Of a stretch of 64,000 bases of DNA, positions 42,293 through 54,200 are shown piece by piece. Under the pieces are notes generated by a model, which worked only from the letters and a program-made list of their open reading frames with translations, searched no databases and was not told the DNA's origin. The stretch is from Bifidobacterium sp. N4G05 (GTDB lineage: Bacteria > Actinomycetota > Actinomycetes > Actinomycetales > Bifidobacteriaceae). The stretch covers positions 62,001 to 126,000 of the forward strand of contig NZ_NJNQ01000002.1 in the NCBI RefSeq assembly GCF_002742445.1, read 5' to 3'. Position 1 is the stretch's first letter. Each line of letters begins with the position of its first letter. The translations under genes and the position numbers were made by a program.

Positions 42293-45200
42293 GCCGTTCT
42301 CCTTTCGAATACGGTGTTCTGTTCGCCCGCACAGGCCGGGCAGATCGTAGTGTTTCTGCAGTATTTCACATGTTCCGCCGTCGGTCTTGCGGTGATTTCG
42401 TTCGCCCTGCTGGCCGCGGCCGCATAGAAGACCCTCGCGATCATAGTGAGGGACCATACCGCCATCGTGCCGCGTAAGCCAAGGAACTCATTCCAATGCT
42501 CATCGCTCACTTCCAACGGAGGAAGCATGTCATCGAGTCCGTCGTGGAAATCCTTGTCGAGTTTTTTGACGTAATAGCGCGGTATGAATTCGCCGGTATT
42601 GAGACTTCCATTGGCGAACAGCGCCTGCTGCATATGCGATTCGGCGGCGGTGTCGCCATACGGCGCAGGGTATGCGTGCTTGGCTACATGGAATAGCGCG
42701 CTTTGCGTGATGTTCGGCGCGTTCGCCACCGCCTGCGCCCCGCGCATGCCGCTTTCCTCGGGGAATACGAGTCCCAGCTGATAGCAGACGAGCTGCAGAT
42801 CGTTGAACAGGCCTTCGCCGTTCGGACTTGCACCGGTTTTGTAGTCGATCAGACGCACTTGCTGCGTACCGTCCGCCATGTCACGGCGTTCCAAACGGTC
42901 AATTCTGCCGGTCAAGCGCACGGTGAGATGCTCGCTCATGCCTGTTTGAGGCCATCCTCCGACTAACGTTCCCATAATGGCGATCAATTCGTTTCGTGAA
43001 ATCGCATGAATACCGTCCATCGCATTGTAGGCGGCGAGAATATCGTCGAAATCGAATTTTGCGGTGAATTTCAGTTCAGGTTCGACTTTCGTAAGTTTTC
43101 CAACGCTGAACGCATCATTGTTTTTGATTGGATAATCACCATGATTCGATTGCACGAAATACGTGGCAATGTTACGCAACGCATCTCGCGCCTTTTTATC
43201 TTTTTTCAATGCCTGATATCGTTGCGCGGGATCGGTGATACCGTTCAGATCGCCGCGTAGACGCTCATATTCGGCATACATTTGCTCGGTGATCGCGTCG
43301 ATGTTGTCCATATCGCTGATGGCGGTGTGCTGTTCCGGCATGTCAAGTCCGGCTTCGGTGGCCTTCTGTGCCACCGTGTGGATCAGCGAGCCGAAATTTG
43401 TGGCGGCGCTGCCCATGCGCGGGCCGGAGAAACGGTTTTCAAGCATCCAGCACACCGGGCACGCCCACAGATTGTCTACCGCAGAAGGAGACAAAGTCAC
43501 CACGTCGGATCGCCGCGATTTGCCGTTTCGTCCCGACGTCGAGCTTTCCGACGTGTCGCTCATGCCCGTCCGTATGACGGCCGCGATCTTCCGCATGGTG
43601 GCCTCGACCGTCTCCCCCATAAACGGCCAACGGTCAGGGTCGGCCGCCGTAACACCATGCGAAGCCAGCAATGCCAACGCTTCCGCGGCATCACGCGCCT
43701 TCGGGCTGTCCTCAGGTTCCGACGCAAGCACGCTTCGGGCGGCCGCGACCAGACCACGGGGATCGGTTTCCAGCCCCGCGTAATCGCCTTGGCCGCCGAC
43801 CGACGCATATTCTCGCCGTTCCATATCGGCGTCGCGATCGCGGTCGAAGCATTCCGGCATATATCCGTATAGAAAATCCGAAGGCACATTGTCGTCATTC
43901 AGCACGGCGCTCACCACCACACGCTCGCCGGCACGGGTCAACGCCACCAACAGGCTCTTCTGCTCGGAGGCGAGCACCGACGCCAGTTGCGCGTCCTGCC
44001 TGCCCGCCGGAGTGACGATCGTGTCGGACAATACGCCGTGCAGCATCACATCGGCCAGTTCCTCACCGCCGAACAACGTGTTGCGTGGTGTGAGATTCGG
44101 CCACTGCCCCTGCTGCAAAGCCGGCAGAAAAACCAGATTCCAGCGCTTTCCCGCCGCTCCTGCGGGAGTCGTCAGGGTCACCGCCTGATCAATGGGCGCG
44201 GTATGCGCCAGCGAATCCGCCTCAATGGTCAGCAAACGCACCTGTTCGATGAACGCCTCGATGGTGTGTACCGCGAATTCCCCGCTTGACTCGCCGCCTG
44301 AAGCATAGTTGAACAAACGCATCGCCGCGTCAAGCCGATCATTCGCGGCACGGCCGGCAGCCGAATGCTCCAGCGCCACACGCTGCCAGACTTCCGCCTT
44401 GCCGCAGGCCCTCCATGCGCAATCCAACACATATTGCGGTTCACGCGAAACCAGTTTGGCTTCCGACTCGCATGTTTTGTCAAGAACCTTCCACAATGAT
44501 GCGAACGCCTTGATCTGCGGATCCGCGCCCAGCACGGAGGCGATCGCATCGACCACGCGATCGGTATTGCCCTCCATAAGAAGCACGTACAGCGCTTCCA
44601 TACTCAGCGCGAAATCGCCTTCATGCTCGTCTTCATGCTCACTATCATGCTCGCCATCGGCGCGAATCGCATGATAGTCCGTCATATAATCGCGCCAATC
44701 CTTCATCAAACGAGGGAGCAACGCCTGTTGTTCGACGGCAGCGTCCGCCGCATCCTCATCATCTTCGAAATCATCTTCAAAGTAATCTTCGAAATCATCT
44801 TCGCCGTATTCTTCGGCAGCATCCTCATCATGGTTCGCAGCCTTGCTTTCCACAATCGAAGCGAGCGAAACCAACGCGTTCATCGCGGATTCGATGGATG
44901 CGAGACGGGCCGGACGCCCCTCATGCCGTTGATCACCACCGACCGTGATCAGCGGAGATCCCATAATCAGCGCCACGCGCGAACGAATATAGGATCCGGC
45001 GGTCTGCAGGTCCATGGTCGAAGCCGCGATCGTCTGGTTTTTCAATTCCGCCAATTCGATCAGCGCGAACAGGCCTTGCACGAACGGTTCGTCCTTCAAC
45101 GGTCGTGTCACGCTCGAATAGCGCACGGGAACGCCGTCGGCACGCAAACGCTCGCCAAACGTGCGTACGGTGGCATTGTCGTGTGCAATCACAGCCATGT

Positions 45201-46458
45201 CGTTCCATTCGCGGGAACGCTGCAAATGCTCGGTTTTGATCTTCCACACCACGTCGTCGAGCTCTTCGGAAGAGGAACGGTACAAGGCCGTTTCCACACT
45301 GCCGTCGGCCGGCGTGACACGAGCGCCCGTATCGTCGGCCGGCAACGTTTCGATGGGCATCGCGCCTGGCATATCGCTCATTTTGCCGGGACGATCGGGC
45401 AGAGGCACGTCCGTCGACTCCGTGCTTGCGATCGACAGGCTCACTCGCGTCGCGACAAGCGTGCGATAGTCGCCATGCACGCCTTGCTGGTTCGACACGG
45501 TTTGCGTGGTATCGCCTTCGTGCGCCGTTTGCAGACCTTCGATGCGTTCAAGCCTCGCTCCCATGCGCGCCTGTGCCTCGTTGAACAGATATTCCGGATA
45601 CGATCCACGGAACGTCTGCACGGCTTCGTCGGGATTGCCCACCAACAGCAGACGCGTCCCGCGATTATGCAAAGCCTCAAGCAGGGCGAAACCAGCCAAC
45701 GTCGCATCCTGGAAATCGTCGACGATCAGCATGTCTGGAATATCGGCATCCCATATGTCAGGCACGGCCTCGGTAGCGTCGATCATCAGTTGTGACGCAT
45801 CAAGACGGTATTCGCCGGAATAGGCTGCGCGAATCGCCGCATTGTATTCCTCACGCAGCGCGAAAGCGAGACGCCACTGGGTACGCAGGCGTTCACGACG
45901 CGCGTCAAGCTCGCCATTCCTGCTGGCCGCACGGGCGATGAGCATGTCTTCAAGCTCCGGTTTCGCACCAATTTCATTCATGCGCGCAAGCATGTCTCGC
46001 AATTGGCTGGCGAATGCGTCGGTGGAATCGTCGGCCACCAGTCCGGACCATTCGAAAACAGCGAAATATACGCGCAGCAGATCGCAGATAGCGCACTCGT
46101 CGCCATGCTGCCTATGTTCCACATGTGATGCAAGCACCTTGCGGATGATCACATCCTGTTCGGCGCCGTTCAACAGTTTCGGCAACGGTTTGCCCTGTGC
46201 GGATCTTGCGGCCGTCAGCAGGCGGAATGCGATGGCCGACAATGTGGTGACCGGTCGAGCCTGCGAGACCACAGACAATTCACGGATCGCGCGATCGCCC
46301 AACATGTCGGCGATCTGTCTGCCGGACACCGTCATCACAGCATTCGCATCACCATACAGCTTCATCGCGGCGATCAGCATGTCCAACGCAAACTCGGTTT
46401 TTCCACTGCGTGGCGCTCCCGCAACCAACGTGACGTGAGCCAGATCTTCCAAATCCAT
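42289..46458 (-). CDS. ATP-dependent helicase-nuclease subunit, AdnA-like, with Fe-S nuclease domain
   Basis: Partner of the downstream AdnB-like subunit, about 1389 residues. The motor is diverged: Walker A GAPRSGKTE and Walker B VDDFQDAT. The C-terminal nuclease has LSPSAVDNLWACPVCW, LIDYKTG (catalytic D-x-K) and a CRNTTICPACAG cluster, so four Cys probably hold a 4Fe-4S cluster as in AdnA/AddB proteins. Residues about 535-575 are a remarkable Glu/Asp/Phe-repeat segment. Start: GGGAGG lies 4 bases before the ATG at 46458. Upstream ATGs at 46461 and 46485 (GGAGG directly abutting) remain possible. Stop and next start overlap, so the two subunits are made in equal amounts. Confidence 0.9.
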   Translation of the reverse strand: MDLEDLAHVTLVAGAPRSGKTEFALDMLIAAMKLYGDANAVMTVSGRQIADMLGDRAIRELSVVSQARPVTTLSAIAFRLLTAARSAQGKPLPKLLNGAEQDVIIRKVLASHVEHRQHGDECAICDLLRVYFAVFEWSGLVADDSTDAFASQLRDMLARMNEIGAKPELEDMLIARAASRNGELDARRERLRTQWRLAFALREEYNAAIRAAYSGEYRLDASQLMIDATEAVPDIWDADIPDMLIVDDFQDATLAGFALLEALHNRGTRLLLVGNPDEAVQTFRGSYPEYLFNEAQARMGARLERIEGLQTAHEGDTTQTVSNQQGVHGDYRTLVATRVSLSIASTESTDVPLPDRPGKMSDMPGAMPIETLPADDTGARVTPADGSVETALYRSSSEELDDVVWKIKTEHLQRSREWNDMAVIAHDNATVRTFGERLRADGVPVRYSSVTRPLKDEPFVQGLFALIELAELKNQTIAASTMDLQTAGSYIRSRVALIMGSPLITVGGDQRHEGRPARLASIESAMNALVSLASIVESKAANHDEDAAEEYGEDDFEDYFEDDFEDDEDAADAAVEQQALLPRLMKDWRDYMTDYHAIRADGEHDSEHEDEHEGDFALSMEALYVLLMEGNTDRVVDAIASVLGADPQIKAFASLWKVLDKTCESEAKLVSREPQYVLDCAWRACGKAEVWQRVALEHSAAGRAANDRLDAAMRLFNYASGGESSGEFAVHTIEAFIEQVRLLTIEADSLAHTAPIDQAVTLTTPAGAAGKRWNLVFLPALQQGQWPNLTPRNTLFGGEELADVMLHGVLSDTIVTPAGRQDAQLASVLASEQKSLLVALTRAGERVVVSAVLNDDNVPSDFLYGYMPECFDRDRDADMERREYASVGGQGDYAGLETDPRGLVAAARSVLASEPEDSPKARDAAEALALLASHGVTAADPDRWPFMGETVEATMRKIAAVIRTGMSDTSESSTSGRNGKSRRSDVVTLSPSAVDNLWACPVCWMLENRFSGPRMGSAATNFGSLIHTVAQKATEAGLDMPEQHTAISDMDNIDAITEQMYAEYERLRGDLNGITDPAQRYQALKKDKKARDALRNIATYFVQSNHGDYPIKNNDAFSVGKLTKVEPELKFTAKFDFDDILAAYNAMDGIHAISRNELIAIMGTLVGGWPQTGMSEHLTVRLTGRIDRLERRDMADGTQQVRLIDYKTGASPNGEGLFNDLQLVCYQLGLVFPEESGMRGAQAVANAPNITQSALFHVAKHAYPAPYGDTAAESHMQQALFANGSLNTGEFIPRYYVKKLDKDFHDGLDDMLPPLEVSDEHWNEFLGLRGTMAVWSLTMIARVFYAAAASRANEITARPTAEHVKYCRNTTICPACAGEQNTVFERRTA
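44762..44802. repeat. 24-bp tandem repeat inside the AdnA-like gene
   Basis: TCTTCGAAATCATCTTC occurs at 44762-44778 and 44786-44802. It encodes the repeated acidic FEDDFED segment. Flanking GATGA/GAAGA-type codons extend the acidic tract to about 40 residues. Confidence 0.7.
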
Positions 46459-46699
46459 CATGCCTCCCAACACTACTAGTCTCATCCTCCCTTACCTGAC
46501 AGAATCCGGCAATGGGAAAACTTATGCCGGAAGGCTCGATGGCTGCGAAAGGGGCGGAAGACATGGGAACAGCCTCGAACGCCCGTCTTTGCATGCGAAT
46601 ATTCAACCCCTTACTGGTAGGTTTTTGGGTTGGTCTTCGGCTAACATGGCCTTTGGAGAGAGCGGCTGAAAACATACGCACTACGAGGAAAGAGAGCAT

Positions 46700-48127
46700 A
46701 TGGAAGCCATGGACGGCACTCCCCCTCAAATCCCTGGGTACGCATTCGCCCAGAAGTTGGGTTCAGGTTCCGAAGCGAATGTGTACTTGTACCAGCAGCT
46801 TTCCCCCAGCCGTCAGGTGGCCATCAAAGTCAGCAGGGGAACGCTCGACCTGCGCGCGGCGGCAAGATTCCGTTCCGAGGCGAACTTCATGGGCAAGATC
46901 TCATCACACCCTTACATTCTTTCGGTGTACGAAAGCGGAGTCACCACCACAGGCAACGGCTATACCGTGTTCGAATACGCTCCGGGAGGCAATTACAAGA
47001 CCTTCCTGGAATCCAACCGTCTCAGCGCAGACCAGATGCTCACCGTCGGCATCAATCTGGCAAGCGCCCTTTTCACGGCGCACCGCGAAGGCATCATCCA
47101 CCGCGACATCAAGCCCAGCAATATTCTTATCAACGCGCATGGCATGCCCATGCTTTCCGATTTCGGCATCGCGGGAACGATTTATGGGCGCCCCGGCATC
47201 GGCTACACCATCGCGTGGGCTCCGCCGGAAGTGCTTGCGAAGAACGGCGGAGGCAACGAATCCTCTGACATCTATTCTTTGGGGGCGACGCTGTCCGCCA
47301 TGCTGATGGGCCAGTCGCCGTACGAATACGGCTATTCCGCAGCTCTTGGCGCAACCCGAGGCAAAAATCGCGGCGCTCTGCTGCGGAACATCATTCTCAC
47401 CAATCCGCTGCCCAAGCTCAACAGGCCGGATATTCCCCAGCAAGTGGAGCGGATCCTGCGCAAGGCGTTGAATAAAACTCCGGAGGACCGATATTATTCC
47501 GCATACGATTTCGCACGTGATATGCAGCGTGCGCAGCAGGAATTGTATGGCCATGCCACGCCGACCACAGTTGAGGGGGAACCGCCGTTCCCGCAGAACC
47601 TGTACACGCAGGCGCAGACGAACGTTCAGGTTTCGCCGACTGCCCCAAAGCAGCGCAGCACTTGGGCCAAGCCTCTTGCGATCGTTGTTTCGGTGGTCGT
47701 CGCGATTGCAGCCGTCGCGCTGGTGTTCACGTATGCGATCATGCCGAATATGGATTCCGCTTCCGACAACAGCAGCGTGCAGATCAAGAATCCAGGAACA
47801 CGCGATCAGGAGAACGATTCACCGGATTCGGCCATCACCACCGGCAGTGTGCCCAGTGTCGAGAATATGACCGGGTCATATTCCGCCGATGGCAGCAGCG
47901 TGCAGTTCACTTGGGTGAACCCCGACCCTCAGGATGGGGATTCGTACGTGTGGTCACTGGTCGGCGATGCCGGCATCGATTCGAACGCCCAGGGAACCAC
48001 CACCACCGACACTCATATCAGCATCGAACCCGCCGACGGCTCGCAGACCTGCATTCAGGTGAGCCTCATCCGGACCGACCGTCAGATGTCGCAGAATCCT
48101 ACGATCGCGTGCGCAGCTAAACCATAA
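46700..48127 (+). CDS. pkb2: Transmembrane serine/threonine protein kinase (Pkb2-like)
   Basis: First gene of the kinase/FN3 cluster. The cytoplasmic kinase domain has a Gly loop GSGSEANVYLY (21-31), K43, HRDIKPSN (H134-N141), DFG (154-156) and an APPE motif (174-177). One membrane helix (about 325-347) leads to an extracellular domain of about 125 residues (YSADGSSVQFTWVNPDPQDG) that looks like a single FN3-type fold. There are no PASTA repeats, so ligand sensing differs from PknB. GAGGAAAGAGAG precedes the ATG. Its frame and position match the bifidobacterial gene reported as pkb2; probable substrates lie downstream. Confidence 0.92.
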   Translation: MEAMDGTPPQIPGYAFAQKLGSGSEANVYLYQQLSPSRQVAIKVSRGTLDLRAAARFRSEANFMGKISSHPYILSVYESGVTTTGNGYTVFEYAPGGNYKTFLESNRLSADQMLTVGINLASALFTAHREGIIHRDIKPSNILINAHGMPMLSDFGIAGTIYGRPGIGYTIAWAPPEVLAKNGGGNESSDIYSLGATLSAMLMGQSPYEYGYSAALGATRGKNRGALLRNIILTNPLPKLNRPDIPQQVERILRKALNKTPEDRYYSAYDFARDMQRAQQELYGHATPTTVEGEPPFPQNLYTQAQTNVQVSPTAPKQRSTWAKPLAIVVSVVVAIAAVALVFTYAIMPNMDSASDNSSVQIKNPGTRDQENDSPDSAITTGSVPSVENMTGSYSADGSSVQFTWVNPDPQDGDSYVWSLVGDAGIDSNAQGTTTTDTHISIEPADGSQTCIQVSLIRTDRQMSQNPTIACAAKP

Positions 48128-48232
48128 GCATCGCAGCATTTCGCAACAGGGTCGGCCGACGGCATTATTCAATCGCAGGCGACGTCCGGAACGAACACAA
48201 CGACAATCGGAACATTCAGGGAAGAACCGGAA

Positions 48233-51200
48233 ATGGGCAAACGCAAGAACGCAGCCAATCAGTCGGCACAATCGTATGAACGTCAATTGCGCTTCGGATC
48301 GATGATGCGCAAACTACTGTTGCCGTCGGGAAGCAGACGGTGGATCACACCGATCATCATGCTGCTTCTGCTGCTGGGCATCATCGCAGGCGCGTTCATC
48401 GTCCATTCGGTGACGCAACGGCATGTGCAACTTGACGACGGCACCGTGTGGATCACTTCGCTGAAGGACCGCAAGGCCGCACGATTCAATGCGAAAAACA
48501 AGGATGTGAACGCTGGAGTCTCATCCGCGGCCTCCCGTTTCGACGTGGCCCAACATAATGGCAGCACCGTGATTTCCGAAGGTACGAAAGCCAGCAACAT
48601 CGCGGCTTCCACCATCAGCGAAACCGGCAACACCGCCATCAAAACGGATATCGAAACCATTGTCGGAGGCGACACCGCAGCGTTCATCAATGTCAAAACC
48701 GGCAATGTGTGGGTGGGATCCGCTTCCGATGTGAAATCCGTCAATCCAACCACCGACAAGCCGAACATGAAGCTGGGATCCGGTGGAAAAATCGCGTTGA
48801 CACACGACGGAACCGTATACGGATACCGTGCTTCCGATGGTGCGGTGCTGAGCCTCGACGGGCCGCAGGGCACGAACGAGCAAACAGACACAATCAAAGG
48901 CGCACCGCATGCCGAATCGTTCACCGTTATCGGCGCAACCCCGGTCGTGGCGGCGAAAAGCACCGTGTACTGGCCGCAGGGAAGCGCAGCCATCAATCTG
49001 CAGGGCGACATGACCTTGCAAACCCCTTCCACGGACGGCAAACAGAACGGATGGGTGGCCGTGGCGACACCACGTGGACTCGCAACGGTGAACCTCAGCA
49101 CCAAGAAAACCTCTGAAACCCCGAATTCCGGCAAAGGCGAGGCCGCCCAGCCGGTATCCACAGGAGGATGCGTATTCGCCGCATGGGCACAGAAAGCCAA
49201 CAATTACGCCAAAGCATGCTCCGCCGACGGTTCGGACACGACATTCGACACCCTGACCAACATCAACGCCACTTCGGAACTGATATTCCGCACCAACCAT
49301 CGTCTGGTCATACTCAACGACGTGGTCAACGGCAACGTCTGGAATCCGCAGGAATCCACCAAAGTCATCAAAATCCAATGGAACAAGGTGGAAACCAAAC
49401 AGTCGAAGCAGCAGGAACAGAACAACGATGGTGCCAACAACCAGCATAATTTCAGCAAAACCTGTTCGTCGCAATCCGGGCAGATCAAAGCGGAAGACGA
49501 TTTGCTCGGCGCGAGAACGGGATCGCAGCAGATTCTCGACGTGCTTCGCAACGACGAGCAGACCGACTGTTCCGTGCTGCGCATCACCTCGGTAAGCGCC
49601 CCGGACGGAGCCAACATCAGCGTCTCACCCGTATATGACGGACGATACCTGCAGCTCGACGCATCCGCGGCAGCCGAGGGATCGGTATCGTTCAGCTATG
49701 AGATTTCCGACGGACGCGGGCAGACATCCAACGCCAACGTGAACCTCACCTTGGTCGGAAACGACGACAACGCGCCCCAGCAAACCGATACGCCACCGGA
49801 AATCGACGTGGAGCAAGGAGCCACCTACACCACCAACGCTTTGGGCAGCTTCTCCGACCCCGACGGCGATCCGCTCACGCTCGTATCCGCAACCCCGCAG
49901 AACACCGACCAGGTGACCGTCTCCACGCGAGCCGACGGGCAGCTCGTATTCAACGCGGGATCCATGTCTTCCGGCAGAGCCAGCATCGAAGTAACCGTTT
50001 CCGACGGACAGCAGACCGGCACCGGCATGGTGTATTTCTCAGTGAAACCGGCCAACACGTTGGCCGCGGTGATTGATCCGGTAGTCAAGCAGACCACGCC
50101 AGACGCACGCACCACCGTCTCGCTCAAACAATACGTGCACGGCACCTCGGCCGAACCCACGCAGCTGACCGCCGTGGAAACCCCATCCGGCGCATCCACA
50201 GCCATGAACGCCACCGACATGTCGTTCACCTTCAGCGCGGCCAACCCCGGCACCTACTACGTGCCCTACACCATCACGCAAGGAACCATTCCCATGACCG
50301 GCCTGGCCCGCATTGAAGTACAGGCCGCGACCGGAGACTCCGCCAAACCCATCGCCGCCAACGACGTGGCACTGCTCGGCGCCGACAACACCGCGATCGT
50401 GGAGCCCCTGGCCAACGACGTCGACCCGATGGGCGGCGTATTGTCCGTGACCAACGTGACCGCCGACGCGGCAAGCGGCATCAAAACCGGCGTCGTGAGC
50501 AACAAGCGCGTCTACATCACCGCACGACAGGTGCCGACCGAACCCGTGCAAATCAAATACAGTGTAGCCAACGCAGCAGGCACGTCGACCGGCGTGATCG
50601 TACTGCAGCCGCCGGCGTTGACCACCTCCAACTCCATACCGAAAGCCGACAACATCACCACGCAGGTACGCACCGACGGCATCGTCTCCATCGACGTGCT
50701 CGACCACGTTACCTACTCCGACGGCACCACGGTAAACCTGCAAAACGACCTGCAATACGACAAGAGCACGTTCAAAGGACTCGTATTCGTATCAGGCAAC
50801 ACCGTACGATACCAAGCATCCGACCAAACCGGATCCTTCCCCGTAACGTACACGATCAAAGACAATCTCGGCAACGCGGCATCTGCCACAATCACCATCA
50901 ACGTGCATCAAAAAGACGCCGAAAACAAGGCGGCGCCAACACCATCCGACGTTGAAGCACAGGTTGCGGCAGGGCAGAAAGTCCAAATCCCAATCACCTT
51001 GACCGGCATCGACGCCGATGGTGACGACGTGCAGCTGCTCGGCCTTGGCAACAAGGCTCCGACGCTCGGACGCATCTGCGAAGTCGGAGCCACCTACCTG
51101 GTATACGAGGCATATGCCGATTCCGCAGGAACCGACACCTTCTCATACGCCGTCGAAGATTGGACCGGACAACGATCCCAAGCGCAAATCCGCGTGGGCG

Positions 51201-54200
51201 TGTTCACATCCGGCACCGACTCGGGCGTGTACGCGCGCGATGACGAAATCACATTGCGCCCCAACACCGCGGCAACCGTACCCGTGGCGCAAAACGACAT
51301 TTCCGGAGACAGCACCGACCTGACCGTCAGCGAAGACGTCGAATCGCAAGACATCAGCAATGTGACCGTAGTGGATAATGCGCTCGCCTTCACCACACCG
51401 CAGCAGGCGGGCACCTATTACGTGGTGTATACGGTCAAAGACAAAGCCGGATTGTCAGGCACCGCAACATTGACGGTGAACATCGATGGCAACGCCACCA
51501 TCGAACCGCCGACCGCATACGACTACCGTGTGCCTTCTTCGGCGACGATCGACAAGAAATCGGTCGACGTGGACGTTTCGCAATGGATTGCGAACCCTTC
51601 CGGCAGCGCCGACGAACTGCACGTGGCCGTTGATGATTCGGCCACCGACCATGCGCATGTCAAAGGCGGAGACAAGTCCACGACCATTACCGTGGAATTG
51701 ACGGACGAGGCGCGAGCCGTGCCATACACCGTGACCAACACGACGTATGACATCACGTCCACGGCGTTCATCCAAGTGCCCGCATACGGCGTGTTTCCGC
51801 CGGCCCTTCGGCCGAAAGCGCCGGCTTTGAAGGTGAACGCGCGCGAGACGATCACCATCAATATCGCCGATTACGTGCGCGTGGGCGCAGGCAAGACCGC
51901 ATATGTGGACGGCGCCGATTCGGTAAGCGCCACGAAAGCCGCGGACGGCGACCTGTATGTGAACGACCAGACGTTGAAGTTCACCGCGCCGAAGGACTAC
52001 TCCGGCCCTGCATCCATCACCTTCACCGCGGTGGATGGCAAGCGCGACAAGAACAACAAGGTGAAAATAATCAATTCGGCGGTGTTGACGTTGCCGATCA
52101 CCGTGATCGGGCGTGACGCGCCCGCGCCGACGTTCTCTTCGCCCACCATCGACGTGGTCGCCGGCGAAAGCGCCACCACCATCGACCTGACCGCGTTGAC
52201 CCATTCGGCGTCCGACCTATACGACGATGAAAAACAGTACACGTATTCTGGTGGCGCTGATTCCGACCAGGTGAGCGCCAAAGTGAGTTCTAACGGCAAA
52301 CTGACCGTGTCCGCCGACAAAACCACGTCACCGGGAACCACGGTGAGCGTGCCCATTTCAATCCAATATTCGAAGGGCACGGTGAACGCGGGCGTCACGG
52401 TTCGTGTGACGACCTCCAACAGGCCTTTGGCACGCATCAACGCGAAAACCGTGAAGGTCAAGGCGGGAAGCAGCGAGGAAGTGAACCTGCTTGCCGACGC
52501 GTACAATCCGTTCCCCGATTCCGCATTGACCGTGACCGGATGTACGTCCGACGGCGCGTCGAAGCTGACCGTGGACTGCCCGTCCAACGGCGTGGTGTCG
52601 ATCAGCGCAGCTTCCGACATCGGCTCGAGCATCAACAAGGTGATCGTCAACGTGCGTGATGCCACCAATACGAAGGAACGTGAGGTTACAGGCACCATCA
52701 GCGTTTCGGTAATGGACAAGCCGGATGCGCCTCTGCTCTCCCCCATCGCGGGAGACCCGCAGGATGGCGCGGTGAATCTGAGTTGGACGGCCGGTTCTTC
52801 GAACGGCAGCCCGATCAGCGAATACAAGGTGACGTGGAACGGCGACGGTTCCGGCGAGAAATCGTGCGGTTCCGTGACCTCCTGCCAGATTACCGGTTTG
52901 AAGAACGGCAAGACGTACTCGTTCAAGGTGCAGGCCAAGAATGAGGTCGGCTGGTCGAAGGAGTCGAACAGCGTGGAAGGCACGCCTGACAAGCTTCCGG
53001 ACGCGCCGACCGATGTGAAGGCCGAAGCCGGCAGGAACACCGTCGTTGTCACATGGAAAGCTCCGGAAGGCAATTTCTCCGCCGTCGACGGCTATGAGGT
53101 GACGTTAAATGGATCCAATATAGCGAATCCGACGCAAAAGGTTGAAGGTACAAGCTTCACGTTCAAATTCGACGACAATGCGATTACCAATGGCGCATCC
53201 TATACCGCCACGGTCAAGGCGCATAACAAAATGAACTGGAGTCAGCCATCCGCCGTGTCCAATGCCGTTTCGCCTTGGGGTAAGCCTGACAAACCAACCA
53301 TCTCCGCAGTGCAGAATGGCGACAAGATTGTGGTGAGCGGGCGGATCAATGACGCCCGTAACTCGAAATACCAGTCGATTACGGTAAGTATCAGAGACGA
53401 AGACAGATCCGTAGAGACCAATGCCACGGACTATTCCGTCGAATTCGACATCAAGAACGAGTGGTATTACAAAGAGACTAAGCCAACGATTACCGTGGTC
53501 ACGGAACGCAGTGGTTCGTCGAGCAGCGAAACATCCGTTTCGCCCTTCACAGCAGTCGACCCTCCAACCAATGTGAAGCTGGAACTCAGCAACAATACAT
53601 GTGTGGCGACCTGGTCCAAAAAAGGGCGCGTCACAGGCTTTGTTGTAAGGGCCAAGGATTATTACAATGCTGATCTTCACGAGAACAGAGCAGAATGGCC
53701 GCTTTCCGGTAACTGGAGCACCTGCGATACGGTAAATGTCCAGCAATACTTCATTGATACGTCACATATCAGCACCCCTGAAACTGCCAACAGCAATACC
53801 GTCGGCAACAAAATCAAAGCGGAAATCACTACCATGCCGACCCTTTCCTGGGATGCCAATGACACGAATCTCATCAAGGTCGCCGGCGGATCGGTGAAAA
53901 CATGGAATCAAATTGGCAGCTACTCTTTCGTATTCACCGGAGGTGGCAAAACATACGAAATCCCTTGGGCCCAAGGTACCAGTCAGTTGAACGCCGAAAA
54001 GCTACCAACGGGGGTTGACTACACATGGAAGTTTAAAGTCACCGGTCCAGACCCGGCACTCAACAACGAGGCAGACGGATCAACGATCAAAGACTCCGAC
54101 CGCTATAACGGACCAACCCCCGATCCTAAGCCTGATTCTAATCCGGACCAGTCGGGATCAGGGCAAAGTGACGCCCCTACGGCTTCATCCGTAGCTCTTT

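Noticed and set aside
48283-53746. Several 200-350-codon minus-strand frames opposite the FN3 gene
   Set aside because: They have no ribosome sites or domains, while the plus strand is one uninterrupted surface-protein frame.
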